DNA of 64,000 nt, from positions 1 through 64,000 of the forward strand of contig JAUYIE010000003.1 of the NCBI GenBank assembly GCA_030688365.1, in the 5' to 3' direction. Source of the DNA: a bacterium. Its GTDB lineage: Bacteria; Patescibacteria; ABY1; JACQRZ01. A program made the translations under genes and the position numbers. Below are positions 41,082-50,650 of the stretch, in pieces; positions within the stretch are counted from its first letter, which is position 1; the number at the start of each line of letters is the position of its first letter. Under the pieces are notes generated by a model, which saw only the letters and a program-made list of their open reading frames with translations, made no database searches and was not told the DNA's origin.

Positions 41082-42959
41082 TTATTCTAATCCTTTTTCT
41101 TCTGCAAATTCTTCCTTTGCTTCCTCAATCTCCAAAAGCTGGCGCGGGTCAGTCGTAATCAGCTGATCTTCAGCATACGATGCCACTACTTTGATAGCCG
41201 CATGTTTCTGTCCAGCGAAGAAAATACCTTCCCCGGGTGCTGATTCAAGCAATAGATATTTCTCTCCTTCTGTAAGTAAAAATGTTTCCTGAATCAAATC
41301 TATGGACGCAGTAGATTGTTTTAACAAAAGTTGAATAGCCGAGTTGGTCAAAATCGCCTTGCCGTATTGAGAACCAAGAAAATCGTTTACATCTTGAGTG
41401 ATGGTGGTCAATCCCAAATAATATTTACGACATCGCTTTGCAAGCGCGTACACAAATTTTGCCGAATCCTCGTGTTGCATCAACCACCACGCCTCATCAA
41501 TAACCAATATACGTTTTTTCATTTCCGAGCGCACGACGTTCCAGATATAGTTTACCACCGTATAGATGGCAATCGGTCTCAATTCGTCTTCCAAATCACG
41601 AACAGAAAATACAACCAATTGATTCTTTGTATCTACGTTCGTCGGTTTATTAAACAATCCAGCGAACGTGCCTTCAGTATATTTTTTTAGCTTCGCAACC
41701 AGTTCTCCCCCGCCTTCCATACCTTCCAACACATCTTGAAAATCGCTCATTGTTGGAGATTCTACGCCTTTGCTGAGATCCACATCTGGTGTGATATCTT
41801 TCTTTGCGTATGTTTCAATAAGAGCGCGATCAACAATAGAATCTTCTTGTTGAGTAAATGACCCTAACATGAGACGGAATAATCCTTTTAACATAATAAC
41901 TGCACTTCGGATTGTATCTGCTGTGGAGGTGGTATCGCCTACAGGTCGTGGTAAGTCAAACGGATTGATACGTGCAGTTGAAGAAAGTGCGATATTGATA
42001 TATGTTCCACCAACTGCTTCGCATAGATGTTGATACTCGCGCTCCGGATCAATCACGATTACGTCCGTCCCCAACATCATTGAACGCAGAATTTCCAGTT
42101 TGATTGCGTAGGACTTGCCGGCGCCAGATGTCGCAAACACCACAGAGTTTGCATTCGGCATTGAAAAACGATCAAAAATAATCAAGCTATTATTATGTCG
42201 ATTGATGCCGTACATTACCCCGTTATCTGATGTTACATCCGAAGACACAAATGGAAATGATGCGGCCGCAGGCGACGTATTCATATTAAAAGGAATCTGA
42301 AGTTCATCAGAACCTACTGGTACAGTAGAATTGTATCCTTGTTCCGCCTGATATAATACTCGTTTTGTATATACCATCTTTGCCGCATACAACGCCTCCA
42401 CATCCTCCGTCAATTTATTCAATTCATCCAGTGTTGATCCATACAACGTCATATACATACCGACAGAAAAAAAATGTTCAGTGCCAATCGTCAGGTCGTC
42501 ACGCAATTTTTCGACGTCAGACATAGCACTTTCGGCCATTGGATCACGTGCCTTACCTTGTTCCTGTGCGGTAGAAATCTCCGCTTCCAAGCGTCCTACT
42601 TTCTCTTTGAGCTGTTTCAAAACGTATCGAGCGGGCAATGGTGAAAAATGCAATGCAATATCAAACGTAGCACTGTAATTAATGATATCTGCAAACCAAC
42701 CGACGTTTAAATACCGAGGATACCCGACAACAAAAACAGTACGAGCATACGCGCTTCCAATACGTACATAATTTGACTGTACTTCCAGCGCGGACGGAGC
42801 GATTAAGTCACGGATAGTCAAAATCCCCTTCCTATATCTCAATTCTTCTTCAATGGCTTGCTTTTCATCTTTCACCTGCGCAGCATTGAGAGCTCGTTTC
42901 TCCTCTTCTATGGGAGAACGTCCTTTTTCGGAGATAGTTTGAATTGGTTGAAATGCCAT
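41082..42959 (-). CDS. virB4: VirB4/TraC-family secretion ATPase
   Basis: A 625-residue VirB4-like ATPase. The N-terminal 200 residues are the VirB4 accessory region. The motor domain has Walker A ATSGAGKSYA (near 278), the following strand VIVIDPEREYQHL, Walker B ILVIDEAWWLM (near 486) and a Gln motif TITQDVNDFLGS. It energises subunit assembly or DNA transport from the inner face of the membrane. The upstream TraC-like gene may supply the part of VirB4 that is missing at its N terminus. It lies 7 bases after that gene. Confidence 0.93.
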   Translation of the reverse strand: MAFQPIQTISEKGRSPIEEEKRALNAAQVKDEKQAIEEELRYRKGILTIRDLIAPSALEVQSNYVRIGSAYARTVFVVGYPRYLNVGWFADIINYSATFDIALHFSPLPARYVLKQLKEKVGRLEAEISTAQEQGKARDPMAESAMSDVEKLRDDLTIGTEHFFSVGMYMTLYGSTLDELNKLTEDVEALYAAKMVYTKRVLYQAEQGYNSTVPVGSDELQIPFNMNTSPAAASFPFVSSDVTSDNGVMYGINRHNNSLIIFDRFSMPNANSVVFATSGAGKSYAIKLEILRSMMLGTDVIVIDPEREYQHLCEAVGGTYINIALSSTARINPFDLPRPVGDTTSTADTIRSAVIMLKGLFRLMLGSFTQQEDSIVDRALIETYAKKDITPDVDLSKGVESPTMSDFQDVLEGMEGGGELVAKLKKYTEGTFAGLFNKPTNVDTKNQLVVFSVRDLEDELRPIAIYTVVNYIWNVVRSEMKKRILVIDEAWWLMQHEDSAKFVYALAKRCRKYYLGLTTITQDVNDFLGSQYGKAILTNSAIQLLLKQSTASIDLIQETFLLTEGEKYLLLESAPGEGIFFAGQKHAAIKVVASYAEDQLITTDPRQLLEIEEAKEEFAEEKGLE

Positions 42960-42966
42960 ACAGTTA

Positions 42967-43665
42967 TTATGACTCTACTTGAATTTTAGAAACGTCCACC
43001 ATTTTTTCTCGGGTTGCCACGTCAGGGTTATATGTATTGTAATACAATTCTATAAGACTCTGTGTCTCCAATCGCACTGCGTTTAATCCCATACTAGAAA
43101 GGCCGTTCATGACATTGCTGACTCGTTGTTCCAAAAGATGTTTTCTATCCTCAAATTCCTGGTGACTTAATGCCAATGCCCTGTTGGTAGATATAAGCGC
43201 CTTTACTTGAGGCCAAAAACCATTCTTCTTATCCGATACAGGATCATAGGGCACGACAATAAAAAATTTCTTACTTGTAATATCCGAAAGTTCAACCATT
43301 TCTGAAATAAATTGACGGTAGTCGGAAATCTGTAAACGCAACAGATCATTTGTCTGCTCTTTTTCCTTTTTTTCTAGACTGGATAAATAGTTATCAATAT
43401 CAAGATTACGAGACTGGATGACAATCTCCAACGGAAACTCAATGGAGTTAAGAAACTGCATATATCCTTGAATGGTAGCGTTTTGTTCTTCTTCTGACTT
43501 CAATGAGAAGTTCATAGACGATACCAAAAGCACAGCACGTAATGTACCGTCTTGCATTACCACTACCCCTTCATGAATCTCCGCCATAGGAAGATATTTC
43601 TGGGTTGCAGGCGTGGAATGCGTTGCGTGAGGCGATTTTTCAATTTTTCCTTTCGTATTGGCCAT
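42967..43665 (-). CDS. TraC-like protein (VirB4 N-terminal-like)
   Basis: A 232-residue soluble protein. 'IHEGVVVMQDGTLRAVLLVSSMNFSLKSEEEQ' and 'FLNSIEFPLEIVIQSRNLDID' match the N-terminal part of VirB4/TraC-type proteins as found separately in Gram-positive-like and CPR secretion loci. No ATPase motif is present. It probably works with the adjacent VirB4 motor as a split protein. It lies 5 bases after the PrgI gene. Confidence 0.8.
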   Translation of the reverse strand: MANTKGKIEKSPHATHSTPATQKYLPMAEIHEGVVVMQDGTLRAVLLVSSMNFSLKSEEEQNATIQGYMQFLNSIEFPLEIVIQSRNLDIDNYLSSLEKKEKEQTNDLLRLQISDYRQFISEMVELSDITSKKFFIVVPYDPVSDKKNGFWPQVKALISTNRALALSHQEFEDRKHLLEQRVSNVMNGLSSMGLNAVRLETQSLIELYYNTYNPDVATREKMVDVSKIQVES

Positions 43666-43670
43666 GAGCG

Positions 43671-44144
43671 TTATGATGATTTTATGTCACGTTGATTCTC
43701 ACCGTGGTAGGCACCACCTGTATCAACAATCAACGAGAGTTCCGAAAGTCGTTGTGCCGATGCGCTATCTTTTTCGTGGGGCAGACGATTACGTCGTTCA
43801 GTTGCTTCCATTTCCAGTCTATCTGCTTGTGCTTTTTCTAATGCTTCCCATTCTTTTTTTGTCGGTTCTTTTTTCCAAATCCGCAAACGAGGACGCGTAC
43901 CGGATTTTGCAATGTTCAAAACAAAAAAATGAAATGGCTGACCATTTATCTTCAAAAAAGCGACGGTGCCGGCAATCCCGGCAATAATAATGCTTCCCAA
44001 AATAAAATAAACGGTATCGACGACTTTATATAAAATGAACATGAGACCAAACCCCGCGAGAATGATAAGAAATTGACGAACGCTAAGAAACCATAATATC
44101 TTATCTTCATTTTCAATAAATTGTGGAACGGTAAACTTTTCCAT
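43671..44144 (-). CDS. PrgI-family secretion membrane protein
   Basis: A 157-residue protein starting MEKFTVPQFIENEDKILWFLSVRQF, the PrgI signature, followed by two membrane helices (about 27-65). The C-terminal half is charged and helical. PrgI proteins precede VirB4 in conjugation loci of Gram-positive bacteria and may take the VirB3 place. Here it is followed by the TraC-like and VirB4 genes, as expected. Confidence 0.85.
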   Translation of the reverse strand: MEKFTVPQFIENEDKILWFLSVRQFLIILAGFGLMFILYKVVDTVYFILGSIIIAGIAGTVAFLKINGQPFHFFVLNIAKSGTRPRLRIWKKEPTKKEWEALEKAQADRLEMEATERRNRLPHEKDSASAQRLSELSLIVDTGGAYHGENQRDIKSS

Positions 44145-44201
44145 GGTGTAGATACCTCGAGCGAGGTGAGTACATTATTATTGTACCACATTATCAGGTT
44201 T

Positions 44202-46313
44202 TCAGAAGCGTAACATCTCATTGAGTTCCATAAGCGCGTCAAATTCTGCTTCTGAAAGTGCGGATTTTCCTTGAGTCGTACGCGTTGCTATTGTTTCTGC
44301 TATCCCCTTGCCTGAACCAAAACTTTCCTGTCCGATCGTGGTGTATAGCGAATGAACCTCACTTTGTTTCCACGCGTTGATACCTGCAACTTTTTTTGAC
44401 GCCGAATCTTTCTCTAACAGTTTGATCTTTTGATAAATACGTTTTGTAGCGGCTTGGGGATCATTTGACAACCTTCTAAAATCTTTCAACGTAAATGCAC
44501 GGAGTTCATCCACAGGATCCATCAAACGAGGTGGTACTTTTACGTCGGTCAGAGGTACTGTATATAGTGATGGCGTTCCACCTTGACGTACCGTTATTTC
44601 ACGCGGTGGGTTTTGACGTGAAGACGCGACTGATGGTTTTGCTGGTGTTGCAAGAGTAGACGCGCCAGACGACAATTTTGGTGTTTGTGAATTTCGCGCG
44701 GATGGAGATGTATCATGTGCTTTCTCAACAATCATTGGCACGCCATGGACATCTTCTATGGCAAGACGTGGTTTGGGTTGCGGTGTAGGTGTATCAGCGT
44801 GAGGTACTTGTGTCGTACGACCGGATACGCCAAAACGAGGATGCTGTTTTATCCGAGAACGAGATCCGAGAGGATTACTGTTCGCAACTGGTTTTGAAAC
44901 AGGAGATGATGTAGAAGAAGGAGTATCGCCTTTTTGTGATGCGGTAGGCGTAGGATCAGTAGACGCTATTGGCACCGATGGCTTCATGATGGCAAAGTCA
45001 GGAATATCTCCGTGCGCGATCATATCAGCATATTTACTTGCTTCTTTAGTAAGACGAATCGCCACTTTGTGATCAAATTGTTGACCCGCTTTTTCAAAGC
45101 TTTCTATCAAAAACTCTCGTGTTTCAATGGCATCGCGGATATCGCGTATGCGTTTTATAATAATATTGCGAGTCGTATGTAACAGTGTTGCGTCCGGGAT
45201 ATGCAAGTCAATCGTTTTTATTACTCTATCGGCAATGATTTCATAATCAATGGTTTGCATTGATGGTGTAGGTGACGATGGAGGTGGTGGTGTGGTATCC
45301 GAAACTGGGGACGGAGTATGACCAGCGGGTGCTGTCGGCGATGTATCCACTTTTGCATCCGTCGTATCACCGCCATCTTGCTCATCATCATAGTGTAATT
45401 GCTCTTTTTCTATTTGATCAAGCATGTGCTCTGCCTTTTGCGCATCATAAGGCAGGAAGTGCCAGTCATCGGGAGGCATTGATGCTAGACTTCGCGGATA
45501 ATTGCGAATCGTTGCATATAGCTCACACAGCTGACGTACAAGTTGTTTATCTTCTGCAGATAAACTCGTGATATGCGAAGATGTACCCAAATACTTGGCG
45601 ATATTAATAGATGACAGATTGTTTGCTGAAAATGAAATATAATCACGAAGCCAGTTTTGTACTGACGAAGATACTGTTTTCCCGTCCAACTCCAATCTAC
45701 CTTGACTCACATTTTCTGTATTTGCCAATAATAAATCAGCAAGTTTCTTATTAAAATCATCAATATTTGCCAAACATATATACAAACTATGATCCAGTTT
45801 GTATTTCACCATATCGGAAGACTCACGAAGTATATGGACTATGCTATGAGAGAAGATATCCTCAAACGCCTCTGCTTCCGAAGCGATATTTTCTGGAGTA
45901 TTCCGCTCTGCGAGTTCTTGGGCTGACTCTGTTATGACTTTTGTTAAATATGCAAAAACAGGACTGTGAGTAGCAGTTTCCATTGCCCCCCCTAATGTAC
46001 TGATAATGGATGTCAAGTCGCCAAAAATATCAGAAAAAGGCGCGCATATATTGACAAGAAGTTCTTGTGTTGCAGTTTGAGCATGGTCAGCATCCAATGC
46101 CAACTCTGACTGCAACGTTGTCATTAAGTCCGATGGCGCCAGTTCTTTGATAAACAAACGACGAATAATGCGTAAAAGAATCTCGTTATGATCATCGCCT
46201 ATATCATATCGTTGATTGAAATCAATCAAAAAGTTAACCACATCAATAGAGTTTACCGCGTCCTGGACGGTGATTGGCAATGTATGAAATTTTGAAATAC
46301 TATTGTCTTGCAT
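44202..46313 (-). CDS. Large helical/proline-rich protein of the secretion operon
   Basis: A 703-residue protein with no recognised family. The N-terminal 300 residues are helical. A Thr/Pro/Ser-rich linker with 'TPPPPSSPTPS' lies near 345-360, then a helical piece, a second low-complexity stretch (about 445-600) and a C-terminal helical domain. No signal peptide or membrane helix is present, so it is cytoplasmic. Its place between the VirB6-like and PrgI genes suggests a coupling or regulatory part of the apparatus; that is inference. Confidence 0.6.
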   Translation of the reverse strand: MQDNSISKFHTLPITVQDAVNSIDVVNFLIDFNQRYDIGDDHNEILLRIIRRLFIKELAPSDLMTTLQSELALDADHAQTATQELLVNICAPFSDIFGDLTSIISTLGGAMETATHSPVFAYLTKVITESAQELAERNTPENIASEAEAFEDIFSHSIVHILRESSDMVKYKLDHSLYICLANIDDFNKKLADLLLANTENVSQGRLELDGKTVSSSVQNWLRDYISFSANNLSSINIAKYLGTSSHITSLSAEDKQLVRQLCELYATIRNYPRSLASMPPDDWHFLPYDAQKAEHMLDQIEKEQLHYDDEQDGGDTTDAKVDTSPTAPAGHTPSPVSDTTPPPPSSPTPSMQTIDYEIIADRVIKTIDLHIPDATLLHTTRNIIIKRIRDIRDAIETREFLIESFEKAGQQFDHKVAIRLTKEASKYADMIAHGDIPDFAIMKPSVPIASTDPTPTASQKGDTPSSTSSPVSKPVANSNPLGSRSRIKQHPRFGVSGRTTQVPHADTPTPQPKPRLAIEDVHGVPMIVEKAHDTSPSARNSQTPKLSSGASTLATPAKPSVASSRQNPPREITVRQGGTPSLYTVPLTDVKVPPRLMDPVDELRAFTLKDFRRLSNDPQAATKRIYQKIKLLEKDSASKKVAGINAWKQSEVHSLYTTIGQESFGSGKGIAETIATRTTQGKSALSEAEFDALMELNEMLRF

Positions 46314-46324
46314 GGAAATAAATA

Positions 46325-49114
46325 TTAGGTTTCATCATCATCATCTACTGGTTCTGTAGCACCGCCATCTTCTGTGCTATCACCAAGATAATACGAATCA
46401 AAGTCTCTTCCGGATCGTTCGCTAACCACTTTTTGGATTGCTTTAGCAAATTTCACATTACTATTTGTTCCTGGTTTTGCGTTATCTTGACCCTCTTTAA
46501 TCGTCGCTCGTCTGTTATCCTTACCTGTCGTCCTCATCACCGCACGAAGAATAATACGCATAGACGGTTTGCTGTGTTTGCTGTCCATCTTATGTACTTC
46601 ATTTAACATATCAGGCTTGTTCGCAATGGCTTCCAAGATCGCTTTGGCATACTCATTGTCATAATTATTGGCCTCAAAGCGTTTTTTATCGGTTTTTTCA
46701 ATCAATTTTTTACCATCTTTTCCCGCAAGGATTTCCTTAAACGTCGCGAGATTGACTGCTGCTTCGTTTGGATCTGACCCAAAACTCCCATCCTCCTCAC
46801 ACCCAAACGCCGCCTTCCACCCTTGATCTAACTGATCTTGTTTGGTAGTATTTACTGTTTCTATAAGTGTCTTGGCATACGTACTAAAATACTTATTATA
46901 TGTTCCTTTCTTTTTGTTAATACCTGTTCCGCTTTTGATGTCAAGCTTTTGTAGCTTTTGATCTCCGTTTTTGTCAGTAATCATTCTCCCTTTTGTTCTA
47001 AAATTTCCGATTCCGTTTATCATGCTTTCATAACACGCTTTAGCTCGTGGTGTATTTTTAAGAAGTGCGGTATCAAATCTTGACTCATCTACTATGGCAA
47101 ACGCGGCTTCACCAAACTCATCGTCACTCACACCACCAATCATACCTCTGATGGCGTCAGCATTTTGATTATTCGGGTCAAGACTGCCATCTTTATATGC
47201 TTCAATACGTTGTTCTAAAGTCATACCAAACTGCGTATGTTCTCTGCCGATAGTGGACACAAACGCACTTTTCAATTTTTCATCTCCGGTTCCTTTTAAT
47301 ACTGCCAGGTCTTTAGCTATTTCTGCTGAACTCCCATATTTACCTTTTTTTGCATACGCAAGAATAGCACCATGTCGTTGTGCCGCAGTAAGTGAAGGAT
47401 CATATCTTCTTTTGGCAAGATCTTCGGCAGAACGGTTGCCATCATTTTTTTCTTCCTCTGCCGCTTCATCGTATTGGTAATATTTAGCAGCATTTGATAA
47501 GTCTCGTGCACCAGTTTGCGCAAAACCACTGATCTCATTGCCATATATTCCTGCTGCTACCAAGGGATTCATACTGGCAGCCGACGCTACAAATTTTCCT
47601 GCTTCCATCCCATATCCAGCACCAGATACTGCAGCTCTTTTTGTTTGTAACCACTTTATTTTCCAATATTGTTTGTTCTTTTCTTTTTCATTCCCCTCTT
47701 GTTGCGCTTTCTTAAGTTCTCTTTCTGCTGCCTCTATTTCTGTTGTATAACCAGCTTTTATATTTGTGCGTCCATTTTTGGTTAACACGCCAGCACCGAC
47801 AGCTTCCGCCCCCTTTGCAAGCAATTCACCCGGTTTTGCAGCCAAGTTGGCTCCCTTCTCTGCCACCCATCCAATACCAGCCGTAACTCGTTGTGCGTCA
47901 CGATTTACACCTTTTTTGCGTGCTTGTTCAAGATTATTCCACACTGCAGCACCTCTATCTCGTGCCCAGCGCATTGGTGAAGGCACAGGAGATTTTCCTT
48001 TTGCCCAGTTCATAATAGCGCCACTTGCCGCGCCTGCCATCTTCCCCCCTCCGGCTCCCAATTCACTTGCCGCCATCAATGTCGCAACCAACATGCCAAT
48101 ACCCAAGAAATACCCGATCACCCCCTGATACGTGCCGATTTCCGTACCGCCGGCATTTAAGCCATCCGGTATACCTTCTTCATTGACGTCTTGGCTTGAA
48201 AGCAATCCTGCCGTCGTTGTCTTGTTGATATCAGTTACCCCATTATTGACTTGCGAAACGACTGCCAAAGAAAGCCACAGAAAAAATGCGGCAACCGGCC
48301 CTAACAATACAAGATTGATAAAACTCTCCCACCATTTCTTTGCGTATTCCTGCCCGCGAGGAACCACATTGAGCATAAACGCCCAGGGTGAAAGCACGAC
48401 AAGAAACCATAGACCGATAATACGCATGATAAAAAACATTGTAAGAGTACTCACCACTATCAACGCAACAAGAATAAACACGAGTGCCAATATAAACGAA
48501 TATGCATTCCCTTGAAACTTGTCAGTATCACCCAGTCCGACAATGGCCATAAATTTTGGAACACCAAGAAGGGTAGCAAAGTTCCCCCCTCCCGCAGATG
48601 AAAAAGCAGCAACGAACGTATTCATTATGACCTGCGACACATCAATCACAAATCCAGCAATTGTCTTAGAAAAATTTACCAATATCGCCGCCATGATAAA
48701 CGCCGGCAACATTGTCCTGTAACTATATTTTTCCTGTTGCAATATGGTACCAATAGCGATAGCAAGTAATAAAAATACAAAAAACATATTTGCCATATCA
48801 CGCATCACTATCCATCCAAGCGTCGCGGCTGGTGAAGAAATAAAATCATTATATTGCGCAACGCGTAGCAACACTTGTATGACCACCAAAAGCAAACGAC
48901 CAAACAACAGCGATAATCCGCCTGCAACAACACCGACTGTCATTTCGGCGGTATTTGTCGCGGCCGTACCTAGCCAACCCCAGATATTTGCCGCAGCAAA
49001 CGTTCCTTGAGATATACTAAAAATACCGACTCCAATAGCAAAAAATACCCCTAGCACGAGCCAGTGTGAAAAAAGCGACTTTGAGAGCCGTTTGCACACG
49101 TCTTTGAACTTCAT
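46325..49114 (-). CDS. VirB6/TrbL-like polytopic membrane protein with long C-terminal domain
   Basis: A 929-residue protein. The first 375 residues have about seven or eight membrane helices with the VirB6/TrbL arrangement. The remaining 550 residues are soluble, charged and helical. VirB6 forms part of the inner-membrane channel of type IV secretion systems; long extensions occur in some lineages. It heads the operon of the 703-residue protein, PrgI, TraC-like and VirB4 genes. It probably contributes the translocation pore. Confidence 0.75.
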   Translation of the reverse strand: MKFKDVCKRLSKSLFSHWLVLGVFFAIGVGIFSISQGTFAAANIWGWLGTAATNTAEMTVGVVAGGLSLLFGRLLLVVIQVLLRVAQYNDFISSPAATLGWIVMRDMANMFFVFLLLAIAIGTILQQEKYSYRTMLPAFIMAAILVNFSKTIAGFVIDVSQVIMNTFVAAFSSAGGGNFATLLGVPKFMAIVGLGDTDKFQGNAYSFILALVFILVALIVVSTLTMFFIMRIIGLWFLVVLSPWAFMLNVVPRGQEYAKKWWESFINLVLLGPVAAFFLWLSLAVVSQVNNGVTDINKTTTAGLLSSQDVNEEGIPDGLNAGGTEIGTYQGVIGYFLGIGMLVATLMAASELGAGGGKMAGAASGAIMNWAKGKSPVPSPMRWARDRGAAVWNNLEQARKKGVNRDAQRVTAGIGWVAEKGANLAAKPGELLAKGAEAVGAGVLTKNGRTNIKAGYTTEIEAAERELKKAQQEGNEKEKNKQYWKIKWLQTKRAAVSGAGYGMEAGKFVASAASMNPLVAAGIYGNEISGFAQTGARDLSNAAKYYQYDEAAEEEKNDGNRSAEDLAKRRYDPSLTAAQRHGAILAYAKKGKYGSSAEIAKDLAVLKGTGDEKLKSAFVSTIGREHTQFGMTLEQRIEAYKDGSLDPNNQNADAIRGMIGGVSDDEFGEAAFAIVDESRFDTALLKNTPRAKACYESMINGIGNFRTKGRMITDKNGDQKLQKLDIKSGTGINKKKGTYNKYFSTYAKTLIETVNTTKQDQLDQGWKAAFGCEEDGSFGSDPNEAAVNLATFKEILAGKDGKKLIEKTDKKRFEANNYDNEYAKAILEAIANKPDMLNEVHKMDSKHSKPSMRIILRAVMRTTGKDNRRATIKEGQDNAKPGTNSNVKFAKAIQKVVSERSGRDFDSYYLGDSTEDGGATEPVDDDDET

Positions 49115-49137
49115 TGCATCTGTATATTTATACCTTC

Positions 49138-49166
49138 AGTATACCAAAATATAAAAATACCCACAA
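49138..49166 (-). promoter_or_regulatory. Promoter of the secretion operon
   Basis: Minus-strand TTGTGG (49161-49166), 17-base spacer, TATACT (49138-49143), about 25 bases before the VirB6-like gene. Confidence 0.55.
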
Positions 49167-49230
49167 TGGATATATGAAATATCGCTTGTTTTTTTCTCTA
49201 TTATTGGTATCCTAGGGGTATATTACAGTT

Positions 49231-49236
49231 ATGGAG
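49231..49236 (+). promoter_or_regulatory. Strong Shine-Dalgarno of the lipoprotein gene
   Basis: GGAGGT, 8 bases before the ATG at 49245. A full-consensus site stands out because few genes here show one, and it fixes this start. Confidence 0.6.
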
Positions 49237-49244
49237 GTAACCAG

Positions 49245-50591
49245 ATGAGTCAAGTTAACAGTAAGGACTGGATTGGGAAGGTCTTTACAATTTTTTTCGC
49301 TATGAGCATCATAGCAACTTTGAGTGCTTGTGCCCCTGTCGGCACGAACACGGATACACTTTCTCAATCGCTTATTACAACAAACGATTCTGTTCAAACG
49401 ACAGGAAATACGAATGACAGCATACAGACACCTTCTACACCTACCGTTCCTACATCTACTACAAATTCTTCTACCACTACCACAGGAAGAGACCCGGCAT
49501 TTATGGCGTTATTGGATCATCCTGGCATTTCACCAGACGACATAGATCCAATATATGCAAAGAGTGATCGGTATTCGGGACCACCAAAAACCAGTCCGCC
49601 GTTGATAAGGACTCTTGGTCTTCAACTGGCGAAAGAGTTACAAAACAGACTATTGGACAAATGGGGGGATATTGGACCCTTCTGTATATGCCCAAAAGAA
49701 GGAAGCTATTATTGTAGGTCAGATGATGATACACTCACTATATCAGCGATTGAGAGCAGTAAAACACCATATTTACCAGACAGAACCAATTGGTTTTTTT
49801 ATAAAGAACCGGGTGGTGAAATGAAAAACACGATCGTTACATTTACGAAGGATCAAAAGGGTGATGAGATCGCTACGCCAATATACGACTTAGATAAAAA
49901 AGTATCAGAGTTACCTTTTGTATTGCGTCGAGACCGATTCTATAGTTATTTTCTAACATATAATAAAGGTACAGAGTATAGTCTTTCAAATAACTACTGC
50001 ATGATTCAAATGACGCCGCAAGACACACGCCATGTGTTTCGGATGTATCCGCTTGTAAAAAATGCATGGTCGCTGTTTGTCGCATTGAAAAAATATTTTA
50101 ATGAGGTGACGACATTTCCAGCGCTCGATCCAGAGATCACAAACATTCCAGATCCGAATTGTGGAGATGAATATTCCGTCAGCACTGTGATGGAAAGTAA
50201 ATATCTACAAGTAATGTTGAATACAATGGCCGTCAAAAAGCCATTAAGTTCCCAGGATATTTCGGGAACATATGATATTCAAGTCCAAAAAGGCGATCCA
50301 CCTACAACCTACACAGGAAAAAGGTGGATTAAGAAATTCTGTCTTGTGCCTGGTATTTTTCTTACGAAACACTCGGGACAGTCTCAAATAGAGCGACCTA
50401 GATTTGAGGTAGTTACAAAAGATGGCCAAATTCAAGATATTTATGATTATTTAGAGATAGTGAATTTGAAACAGTACACGGAAGTAGCCACTAAAATAAG
50501 TGATACTCCTTTGGATAGTATTTTTGAAGGAACAGTAGATTACGCAACAATTTGGAGCTATACTCGTTATTTTTCCCAGGTTGTAAATTAA
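49245..50591 (+). CDS. Lipoprotein of unknown function
   Basis: A 448-residue protein with a lipoprotein signal: hydrophobic core and lipobox LSAC with Cys at about 28. A Thr/Ser/Asn-rich linker (about 35-90) precedes a globular domain with several cysteines (CICPKEGSYYC). No family is recognised. It is the only plus-strand gene between the secretion operon and the giant secreted protein, has its own SD and terminator, and may be a surface partner of either. Confidence 0.7.
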   Translation: MSQVNSKDWIGKVFTIFFAMSIIATLSACAPVGTNTDTLSQSLITTNDSVQTTGNTNDSIQTPSTPTVPTSTTNSSTTTTGRDPAFMALLDHPGISPDDIDPIYAKSDRYSGPPKTSPPLIRTLGLQLAKELQNRLLDKWGDIGPFCICPKEGSYYCRSDDDTLTISAIESSKTPYLPDRTNWFFYKEPGGEMKNTIVTFTKDQKGDEIATPIYDLDKKVSELPFVLRRDRFYSYFLTYNKGTEYSLSNNYCMIQMTPQDTRHVFRMYPLVKNAWSLFVALKKYFNEVTTFPALDPEITNIPDPNCGDEYSVSTVMESKYLQVMLNTMAVKKPLSSQDISGTYDIQVQKGDPPTTYTGKRWIKKFCLVPGIFLTKHSGQSQIERPRFEVVTKDGQIQDIYDYLEIVNLKQYTEVATKISDTPLDSIFEGTVDYATIWSYTRYFSQVVN

Positions 50592-50615
50592 AAGTTTTAA
50601 TTATTGTGACAACAC

Positions 50616-50650
50616 CTGCTATATTAAATATGAAAATATAGCAGTTTTTT
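50616..50650 (+). terminator. Terminator after the lipoprotein gene
   Basis: Plus-strand CTGCTATATT (50616-50625) and AATATAGCAG (50635-50644) followed by six T residues; the T-run touches the stop codon of the convergent giant gene. Confidence 0.8.
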
